A stretch of DNA of 5,340 nt, from positions 1 through 5,340 of the forward strand of contig JADZGG010000393.1 of NCBI GenBank assembly GCA_020854015.1, given 5' to 3'. This DNA is from Flavobacteriales bacterium (GTDB taxonomy: Bacteria > Bacteroidota > Bacteroidia > Flavobacteriales_F > PHOS-HE28). The position numbers and the translations under genes are program-made. The notes under the pieces were generated by a model. That model saw nothing but the letters and a program-made list of their open reading frames with translations, searched no databases and was not told the origin of the DNA. Position 1 is the stretch's first letter. Each line of letters begins with the position of its first letter. Below are positions 1 to 5,340 of the stretch, in pieces.

Positions 1-2016
1 AAGGAACCTGCTGAGCTTTGGTCGAACCTGCGTCGCATGGTGTCGGCCGGTCTGGACAGTGCTGAGGCGATCGCGGCGATCACCACGCGTCCGGCCGCCA
101 TGTTCGGCCTTTCCGATCAGGTGGGTGCCTTGCGCAAAGGCATGTTGGCCAACTTCCTCATCTCCTCGGACCATCTGCTCGCACGGAAGAACATCCTTCA
201 CGAGAACTGGGTGGCCGGTCGCCGCTTTCTGCTCAAGGACCGTGACGACGAGGACCTGCGTGGCATCTATGACCTCAATCTGCGCACCACCATCCTGAAG
301 TTCGAGGTGAAGGGCGCCGAGAAGCCTGAGGTCGAGATCTACCGGCCCACTGACGACAGCACGCGTGTGAAGGCGACACTACAGCGGACAGGCCAACTGA
401 TCACCTTGCAGTTCGAGGGCAGCAAGCTCGGTATGCCTGGTCAGGTCCGTTTGAACGGTATCGTGCACGACCGGGGCGGTATTTGGGACGGCCAGGGCCA
501 GCTGCCGGGCGGCGCTTGGACAGCGTGGAGCGCTGTGCGTGGTGCTGTCCGCCGGAATGACAAGGAACGCGCACGCGAGGACCGCACCTTGGACAGCCTA
601 TATCGTGCTCCCGTTGGTGACATCTGGTTCCCGCTCACTGGTTTCGGACGGGCGCAGGTAGCCGATACCGAGACCGTGATCTTCCGGCATGCCACGGTCT
701 GGACCAATGGTCCTCAAGGCATTCTGCGTGACGCGGATGTATGCATCAGTGGTGGGCGGGTGTTGGGGGTGGGGCATAAGCTCCAGGTCGAAGCGCTCTT
801 CCCCGGGAAAGGTCGGCCAGAGTTCACGGAGATCGATGCCACCGGTAAGCACCTCACCTGCGGCATCGTCGATGAGCACTCGCACATCGCCATAGCGCGC
901 GGTGTGAACGAAGGTTCGCAGGCCGTGACCGCAGAGGTCCGCATGGGTGATGTGATCGACCCGGACGACATCGACATCTACCGAAACCTGGCCGGTGGTG
1001 TGACCGCTGTGCAACAGTTGCATGGCAGTGCCAATCCCATCGGTGGCCAGAGCTCCTTGATCAAGCTTCGTTGGGGCCTGGGAGCAGATGCCTTTCCCAT
1101 CGCCGGAGCGCCTGGCTTCATCAAGTTCGCGTTGGGCGAGAACGTGAAACAGAGCAACTGGAACAATGACGGTCGCCGCTTTCCGCAGACACGAATGGGC
1201 GTGGAACAGGTCATGTACGATGGCTTCCACCGTGCCCGATCCTACGCGGAGACCTGGCGGATGTATGACGAGCTGAGGCCGAAGGAGAGGGAGAAGGCCC
1301 TGGTCCCGCGCCGCGATCTGGAGCTGGAGACGCTCGCCGAGATCCTCCAGGGCAAGCGGTTCATTACCTGCCACAGCTACGTACAGAGCGAGATCGATAT
1401 GCTGATGCATGTGGCCGACAGCTTGGGCTTCCGGGTCAACACCTTCACTCACATCCTCGAGGGCTACAAGGTGGCCGGCAAGATGAAGGCGCACGGTGCC
1501 AGTGCCAGCACCTTCAGCGATTGGTGGGCCTACAAGATGGAAGTGGGTGACGCGATCCCCTACAACGCGGCACTGCTCTGGCGGGCGGGCGTGAACACCG
1601 GCCTGAACAGTGATGATGCGGAGATGAGCCGTCGCCTGAACCAGGAGGCCGCGAAGGCCATCAAGTATGGAGGAGTGCCGCCCGAGGAAGCATGGAAGAT
1701 GGTGACCTTGAACCCGGCCCGCATGCTCCACTTGGAAACGCGCTTGGGTAGCGTGGAAGTGGGCAAGGATGCGGACATCGTTCTGTGGAGCGCCGACCCG
1801 TTGAGCATCAGTGCACGATGTGAAATGACCTTCGTGGACGGTGTGCGACGTTTCGACGCAACGCAAGACCTCGAGTCGCGAAAAGCGCAACAGCAGGAAC
1901 GCGAACGCATCATCACCCGCATGCTCGCTGCGAAGAAGGCCGGAGCACCGGTCCGGAAAGGTGAGCACAAGGAGAAGCGAAATTGGGAATGTGGAACGCT
2001 TGGTGAACGGCCATGA
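1..2016 (+). CDS. Tandem-domain amidohydrolase (imidazolonepropionase-like), 5' end missing
   Basis: The reading frame is open from the first base, so the gene starts upstream; the ATG at 37 lies inside a domain and is not the start. About 671 codons are visible. The first 80 or so are the closing part of amidohydrolase domain 1 (TTRPAAMFGL at about 85-114, then GALRKGMLANFLIS at 124-165). A beta-rich linker follows to about 650. Domain 2 (about 660-1850) is complete: the HSH metal motif has His codons at 877 and 883, a possible bridging Lys is at 1123 (GFIKFALGEN), further His are at 1372 (TCHSY) and 1450 (FTHILEG), and the metal Asp is at 1612 (NSDDAE). It closes with GSVEVGKDADIVLW. The C-terminus is a charged, Lys/Arg-rich tail. 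Family knowledge: such enzymes hydrolyse C-N bonds, and full-length relatives in Bacteroidota have about 1000 residues and are usually exported. The substrate is unknown. The stop overlaps the next gene by 4 bases, suggesting joint expression. Confidence 0.9.
   Translation, partial: KEPAELWSNLRRMVSAGLDSAEAIAAITTRPAAMFGLSDQVGALRKGMLANFLISSDHLLARKNILHENWVAGRRFLLKDRDDEDLRGIYDLNLRTTILKFEVKGAEKPEVEIYRPTDDSTRVKATLQRTGQLITLQFEGSKLGMPGQVRLNGIVHDRGGIWDGQGQLPGGAWTAWSAVRGAVRRNDKERAREDRTLDSLYRAPVGDIWFPLTGFGRAQVADTETVIFRHATVWTNGPQGILRDADVCISGGRVLGVGHKLQVEALFPGKGRPEFTEIDATGKHLTCGIVDEHSHIAIARGVNEGSQAVTAEVRMGDVIDPDDIDIYRNLAGGVTAVQQLHGSANPIGGQSSLIKLRWGLGADAFPIAGAPGFIKFALGENVKQSNWNNDGRRFPQTRMGVEQVMYDGFHRARSYAETWRMYDELRPKEREKALVPRRDLELETLAEILQGKRFITCHSYVQSEIDMLMHVADSLGFRVNTFTHILEGYKVAGKMKAHGASASTFSDWWAYKMEVGDAIPYNAALLWRAGVNTGLNSDDAEMSRRLNQEAAKAIKYGGVPPEEAWKMVTLNPARMLHLETRLGSVEVGKDADIVLWSADPLSISARCEMTFVDGVRRFDATQDLESRKAQQQERERIITRMLAAKKAGAPVRKGEHKEKRNWECGTLGERP
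2013..2016 (+). other. ATGA stop/start overlap (likely translational coupling)
   Basis: The start codon of the second amidohydrolase-like gene (2013-2015) overlaps the TGA stop of the tandem amidohydrolase (2014-2016). No purine-rich Shine-Dalgarno sequence lies in the preceding 20 bases, so ribosomes ending the first gene probably re-initiate here. This would link the amounts of the two proteins. The overlap is seen directly; the coupling is inferred. Confidence 0.65.
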
Positions 2017-3359
2017 GGGATCATCGAACAGCGAACCACGGCAGCGGAAGCGCGCAGCGCATCTTGCGTGTCGCTGCCTTGTGCTTGTGTCAAATGCTGG
2101 CGTTCACATTGCTTGCGCAGAAGCCCACACCAGCGACGCCACAGAGCAAGAGCATATTGGTGAAGGGCGGCACCGTACACGTCGGGAACGGCAAGGTGAT
2201 CGATGATGGTGCTGTCGGGTTCCGCGATGGGAAGATCGATTTCGTCGGCTTCGAGTATGGCGTCACGGCCGTGTACGATACAGTGATCGATGCGCACGGA
2301 ACGCACGTCTATCCGGGTTTCATCCTAGCGGACGCGACGCTTGGCTTGCAGGAAGTGGACCAGGTGCGTGCCACCGCGGATGTGGACGAGACCGGTGAGC
2401 TGGAGCCGGAGGTACGCGCGCAACCTGCGTTCAACGTTGACTCGCGGATCATTCCCACGGTGCGCTCGAACGGCGTGCTACTGGTGCAGGCAACTCCCCG
2501 TGGAGGCACCATCAGTGGCACGAGCAGCATCATGCAGCTCGATGCCTGGGATTGGGAGGCTGCGACGGTTAAGGTGGATGATGCGATCCACCTGAACTGG
2601 CCACGAGCCTATGTTCGTGAGGGCTGGTGGGCTGAACCCGGTGCCACCAAGAAGGAAAAGCTGGATGTCCGTGCAGAACGCATCGACGCGCTGCGTCAGT
2701 TCTTTCTCACCGCAAAGGCATATGGCACGGGTAGGTCTCCCGAAGTGGACCTGCGCTGCGCGGCCATGCAAGGGCTCTTCGACGGTTCTCAGACCTTGTT
2801 CGTGCATGCGGATCTTGCGCGTGAGATACAGGAGGCCATCCTCTTCGCGAAGGAGCTCGGCATTTCACGCTTGGTGATCGTCGGTGGCTATGATGCCTGG
2901 CGGGTGAGCGACCTGCTTCGCGATAACAAGGTCGATGTGGTGTTGCAGCGTTTGCACAGCCTACCGCACCGTGATGATGATGATGTGGACCTGCCTTACC
3001 GCCTGCCCGTCTTGTTGAAAGAGCGAGGGGTACGGTTCTGTCTGGGTTATTCGGGAGAGCACGAGCGCATGGGTTCACGCAATCTTGCCTTCGCCGCGGG
3101 AACGGCCGCCGCGTATGGGCTCGACAAGGAAGCAGCACTTCAGAGCATCACCCTCGATGCGGCCCGAGTGCTCGGGATCGACAAGGCCTACGGCAGCTTG
3201 GAAGTAGGCAAGAGCGCCACGCTGATCATGTCCACGGGTGATGTGCTCGACATGCGGACGAACAACGTCACACAAGCGTTCATTGATGGACGCCGTATTT
3301 CGCTGGACGACCATCAGAAGGCGCTCTACCGCCAGTACATGGCGCGCGAGATCAGGTGA
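2013..3359 (+). CDS. Secreted amidohydrolase-like protein with degenerate metal site
   Basis: 448 residues. Residues 16-36 form a signal peptide: Arg-rich start, hydrophobic core AALCLCQMLAFTLLA, probable cleavage near A35/Q36. This places the mature protein in the periplasm or outside the cell. Residues 47-103 match the opening beta domain of amidohydrolases (ILVKGGTVHVGNGKVIDDG, then YPGFI), and GSLEVGKSATLIM matches the closing motif. The metal ligands are mostly absent: the HxH after PGFI is replaced by D107-A-T109, the usual His near residue 291 is Gly (VIVGGYDAW), and the usual Asp near 347 is Ser (LGYSGEHE). H265 (FVHAD) is kept. The protein probably does not use the standard binuclear mechanism and may be a non-catalytic partner or a divergent enzyme. 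The ATG was chosen because it overlaps the upstream stop as ATGA. A TTG at 2064 would give a shorter n-region and cannot be excluded. Substrate unknown. Confidence 0.88.
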   Translation: MRDHRTANHGSGSAQRILRVAALCLCQMLAFTLLAQKPTPATPQSKSILVKGGTVHVGNGKVIDDGAVGFRDGKIDFVGFEYGVTAVYDTVIDAHGTHVYPGFILADATLGLQEVDQVRATADVDETGELEPEVRAQPAFNVDSRIIPTVRSNGVLLVQATPRGGTISGTSSIMQLDAWDWEAATVKVDDAIHLNWPRAYVREGWWAEPGATKKEKLDVRAERIDALRQFFLTAKAYGTGRSPEVDLRCAAMQGLFDGSQTLFVHADLAREIQEAILFAKELGISRLVIVGGYDAWRVSDLLRDNKVDVVLQRLHSLPHRDDDDVDLPYRLPVLLKERGVRFCLGYSGEHERMGSRNLAFAAGTAAAYGLDKEAALQSITLDAARVLGIDKAYGSLEVGKSATLIMSTGDVLDMRTNNVTQAFIDGRRISLDDHQKALYRQYMAREIR

Positions 3360-3372
3360 CCTCATGGTTTTC

Positions 3373-3399
3373 ACGGGATGGCTGTGGACGACATCCCGT
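3373..3399 (+). terminator. Perfect 8-bp hairpin after the amidohydrolase pair, possible terminator
   Basis: ACGGGATG (3373-3380) and CATCCCGT (3392-3399) are exact reverse complements separated by an 11-base loop. The hairpin begins 14 bases after the stop of the second amidohydrolase-like gene and lies in the only gap of the window. No run of T follows on either strand, so it does not fit a classical intrinsic terminator. It may instead protect the 3' end of the transcript, mark a weak terminator, or be chance. Confidence 0.35.
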
Positions 3400-3429
3400 C
3401 CGGGGCCTCTGGATGGCTTGGAGCACAGC

Positions 3430-3437
3430 TAGCTTTG
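3430..3437 (+). promoter_or_regulatory. Exact TAnnTTTG (Bacteroidota -7 element) before cysQ
   Basis: TAGCTTTG matches the known Bacteroidota -7 consensus TAnnTTTG at every fixed base. It sits inside or beside an 8-base palindrome, AGCTAGCT (3427-3434). Only 4 bases separate it from the GTG start of cysQ, so a transcript from it would begin at or near the start codon and be leaderless. No good TTTG -33 element is visible 17-23 bases upstream, which weakens the call. Confidence 0.25.
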
Positions 3438-3441
3438 GCGT

Positions 3442-4275
3442 GTGGCCCAACCGCTTCAGACCCTGATCGGTACTGCCATCGACGCAGCGTTCGATGCGGG
3501 TCGGTGCATCCTTGAGGTCTATGGTCGTGGTTTCGATGTACACGAAAAGGCGGACCGATCGCCCTTGACCGAGGCGGACCTGAAGGCGCATGCTGCCATC
3601 GCTGAGAGCCTTGCGATCACCGGACTACCGGTGCTGAGCGAGGAGGGCCGCGAAGTGCCCGTGGGTGAGCGCCAGGGGTGGGACATGTACTGGCTCGTGG
3701 ACCCGCTGGACGGCACCAAGGAGTTCGTGAAACGCAACGGTGAGTTCACAGTGAACATTGCGCTGATGGGCAGGGACGACCTGCCGGGAGGCCCGCTTGG
3801 CAACTCGACACCCTTGGGAGGGGTGCTTTACGCACCAGTGACCGATCAGCTCTATTTCGCGTGGAACAGGGGTGGGGCCTGGCGACAGGGATCGGCGGCA
3901 ACCAAACCCTGTCGCGGTGCGTATGAACGGACCCTGATGAGCACCCGCCTGCCCGTTGATCATGCCCGCGAGGCCTACACCGTCGTGGCCAGTCGCAGCC
4001 ATGCGAGCCCCGAGACCGAGGCCTTCATCGAACGCATGCGGTCCTTGCACGGTCACATCGCACTCACCACCATGGGCTCGGCACTGAAGATCGCGCTCGT
4101 GGCCGAGGGCCTTGCCGATGTTTACCCGCGCTATGCCCCCACCATGGAATGGGACACGGCCGCTGGACACGCGATCGCCATGGAGGCTGGCCGCGAAGTG
4201 CTCGATCTGACCACCAACGCACGACTCCGTTACAACAAGAACGAACTGGTGAATCCCTGGTTCATCGTCCAATAA
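3442..4275 (+). CDS. cysQ: 3'(2'),5'-bisphosphate nucleotidase CysQ
   Basis: 277 residues, slightly longer than E. coli CysQ (about 246). The family hydrolyses 3'-phosphoadenosine 5'-phosphate (PAP) to AMP and phosphate, removing an inhibitory by-product of sulfate activation and sulfotransferase reactions. The magnesium-dependent, lithium-sensitive phosphatase motif is complete: D46 in LTEAD, E67-E68 in VLSEEG, D87-P-L-D90-G-T in YWLVDPLDGTKEF, and W237-D238 in EWDTAAGHA. KRNGEFTVNIAL, VASRSHAS and LVAEGLADVYPR are CysQ-like rather than general inositol-phosphatase features. The start is GTG: an in-frame TAG at 3430-3432 excludes anything further upstream, and the N-terminus aligns with the family from here. 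No Shine-Dalgarno is seen. Residues 109-123 carry a Gly/Pro-rich insertion of about 10 residues relative to E. coli CysQ. No signal peptide is visible, so it is cytoplasmic. gmd follows after 5 bases, probably in the same operon. Confidence 0.94.
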   Translation: MAQPLQTLIGTAIDAAFDAGRCILEVYGRGFDVHEKADRSPLTEADLKAHAAIAESLAITGLPVLSEEGREVPVGERQGWDMYWLVDPLDGTKEFVKRNGEFTVNIALMGRDDLPGGPLGNSTPLGGVLYAPVTDQLYFAWNRGGAWRQGSAATKPCRGAYERTLMSTRLPVDHAREAYTVVASRSHASPETEAFIERMRSLHGHIALTTMGSALKIALVAEGLADVYPRYAPTMEWDTAAGHAIAMEAGREVLDLTTNARLRYNKNELVNPWFIVQ

Positions 4276-4280
4276 CCATC

Positions 4281-5340
4281 ATGACCACGAAACGAAAGCC
4301 CGTAAAGCGCAACGCCACAATGGCCGTTGCTAAGAAACCGAAAGCCGCCAAGGCCAACGCCGCGAAGCCCGGCAAACGCAAGGTCGCCCTCATCACCGGT
4401 GTCACCGGTCAGGATGGTGCCTACCTGAGCGAGCTGTTGCTCAACAAGGGCTATGAGGTGCACGGCGTCAAGCGTCGCAGTTCGTTGTTCAACACGGACC
4501 GCATCGATCACCTCTACCATGACATGCACGAGAAGGGCCGCCCCTTCCACCTCCACTATGGAGACCTCACCGACAGTGTCAACTGCCTCCGTCTGGTGAA
4601 GGAGATCCAGCCGGACGAGATCTACAACCTCGCGGCCATGAGCCATGTGGCGGTGAGCTTCGAGATGCCTGAGTACACGGCCAACGCCGACGGCATCGGT
4701 ACACTTCGTTTCCTGGAGGCGATCCGCATCCTGGGCATGGAGAAGAAGACCAAGTTCTACCAGGCCTCCACCAGCGAACTGTACGGCGGTGTGCTGCCCC
4801 GCGCGCAGAACGAGGAGACGCCGTTCTATCCGAAGAGCCCCTACGGCGTGGCCAAGCTCTACGGCTTCTGGATCACCAAGAACTACCGCGAGAGCTACAA
4901 CATCTTCGCCTGCAACGGCATCCTCTTCAACCACGAGAGCCCGCTGCGTGGTGAGACCTTCGTGACGCGTAAGATCACGCGCGCCGTGGCCAAGATCAAA
5001 CTTGGCCTGCAGGATGCGCTCTATCTCGGTAACATCGACGCCAAGCGCGACTGGGGACATGCGAAGGACTACGTGGAAGGCATGTGGCTGATGCTGCAGG
5101 CCAAGAAACCCGATGACTTCGTGCTCGCCACCGGCAAGACCTACACGGTCCGCCATTTCATCGATCTGGCCTTCGCGCAAGTGGGCATCAAGCTCGAATG
5201 GAAAGGCAAGGGCGTGAACGAGAAAGGGATCGACAAGAAGACCGGAAAGACGCTCGTCGCCATTGATAAGCGCTACTACCGTCCGGCCGAAGTGGATCAC
5301 CTGGAAGGCGACCCCAGCAAGGCCAAGCGCGTGCTCGGCT
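4281..5340 (+). CDS. gmd: GDP-mannose 4,6-dehydratase, 3' end missing
   Basis: 353 codons are visible and the frame is still open at the right edge; about 50 residues should be missing. The enzyme converts GDP-mannose to GDP-4-keto-6-deoxymannose in the cytoplasm, the entry step to GDP-L-fucose, GDP-rhamnose and related sugars of surface glycans. It belongs to the extended short-chain dehydrogenase family. The NADP-binding GVTGQDG motif is at residues 40-46, and the catalytic set T164, E166 (STSELYGG), Y188 and K192 (SPYGVAK) lies exactly 32 residues later than T132, E134, Y156 and K160 of the E. coli enzyme. NHESPLRGETFVTRK and the late RYYRPAEVDHLEGDP segment are also typical. Residues 1-34 are an extra Lys/Ala-rich basic tail. 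An in-frame ATG at 4320 (M14) is an alternative start that would keep about 19 residues of it. The first ATG lies 5 bases after the cysQ stop, and no Shine-Dalgarno is seen. Confidence 0.97.
   Translation, partial: MTTKRKPVKRNATMAVAKKPKAAKANAAKPGKRKVALITGVTGQDGAYLSELLLNKGYEVHGVKRRSSLFNTDRIDHLYHDMHEKGRPFHLHYGDLTDSVNCLRLVKEIQPDEIYNLAAMSHVAVSFEMPEYTANADGIGTLRFLEAIRILGMEKKTKFYQASTSELYGGVLPRAQNEETPFYPKSPYGVAKLYGFWITKNYRESYNIFACNGILFNHESPLRGETFVTRKITRAVAKIKLGLQDALYLGNIDAKRDWGHAKDYVEGMWLMLQAKKPDDFVLATGKTYTVRHFIDLAFAQVGIKLEWKGKGVNEKGIDKKTGKTLVAIDKRYYRPAEVDHLEGDPSKAKRVLG

Noticed and set aside
37..39. ATG at 37 as the start of the first gene
   Set aside because: The frame is open to base 1 and the residues before it continue the amidohydrolase domain 1 tail, so the true start is outside the window.
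598..1968. Long minus-strand open frame (456 codons) opposite the tandem amidohydrolase
   Set aside because: It is the mirror of a well-supported coding region with metal-binding motifs. Its translation is His- and Val-rich in a way typical of reversed codons, with no recognisable domain.
2076..2105. Lipoprotein signal in the second amidohydrolase-like protein
   Set aside because: Cysteines occur at residues 24 and 26 of the signal peptide, but no lipobox of the [LVI][AST][GA]C type surrounds them and the hydrophobic core continues past them.
2972..2987. Short GAT triplet repeat
   Set aside because: Four tandem GAT codons encode an Asp run in a segment that appears typical of the family (HRDDDDVDLPYRLP). 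It is too short to suggest phase variation.
2707..3138. Minus-strand frame with a run of histidines
   Set aside because: The histidines come from the reversed GAT repeat of the plus-strand gene. There is no other support for coding.
3238..3432. Small plus-strand open frame spanning the intergenic gap
   Set aside because: Most of it lies inside the second amidohydrolase-like gene in another frame, with Arg/Ser/Thr-rich composition typical of a shadow frame.
4393..4418. Direct repeat TCACCGGT twice within 20 bases
   Set aside because: It simply encodes the ITGVTG nucleotide-binding motif of Gmd.
4230..5300. Long minus-strand open frame (356 codons) opposite gmd
   Set aside because: It lies antisense to an unmistakable gmd whose catalytic motifs are intact. 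Its translation shows no recognisable family. Long antisense open frames are expected in GC-rich coding DNA.

Overview
The window looks like chromosomal DNA of a fairly GC-rich member of the Bacteroidota. This is inferred from three things: the genes resemble Bacteroidota families (an exported tandem amidohydrolase followed by a smaller amidohydrolase-like protein, CysQ, and GDP-mannose 4,6-dehydratase); none of the three visible starts has a convincing Shine-Dalgarno sequence; and the intergenic gap holds an exact copy of the Bacteroidota -7 promoter element TAnnTTTG. No genus can be named from the sequence alone. All four genes are on the + strand and almost every base is coding.

Left half (1-3359): the 3' part of a large gene encoding two fused amidohydrolase domains. 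Only the tail of domain 1 is in the window, while domain 2 is complete with its metal ligands. A second gene overlaps it by ATGA and encodes a secreted amidohydrolase-fold protein in which most metal ligands are replaced. The two proteins are probably made together and act outside the cytoplasm. Their substrate cannot be read from the sequence.

Gap (3360-3441): 82 bases, the only non-coding stretch of any size. It holds a perfect 8-bp hairpin and, just before the next start, the TAnnTTTG motif. This is a plausible boundary between two transcription units.

Right half (3442-5340): cysQ (3'(2'),5'-bisphosphate nucleotidase, which clears the PAP left over from sulfate transfer or reduction) starts with GTG. 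It is followed after 5 bases by gmd (GDP-mannose 4,6-dehydratase, the first step from GDP-mannose to GDP-fucose and related deoxysugars), which runs off the right edge. This pair probably begins a nucleotide-sugar or surface-polysaccharide operon. The Gmd protein has an unusual lysine/alanine-rich N-terminal extension of about 32 residues.

I found no RNA genes, CRISPR arrays, insertion sequences or phage genes. No clearly new multi-gene system is visible. The most unusual points are the active/degenerate amidohydrolase pair and the basic tail on Gmd.
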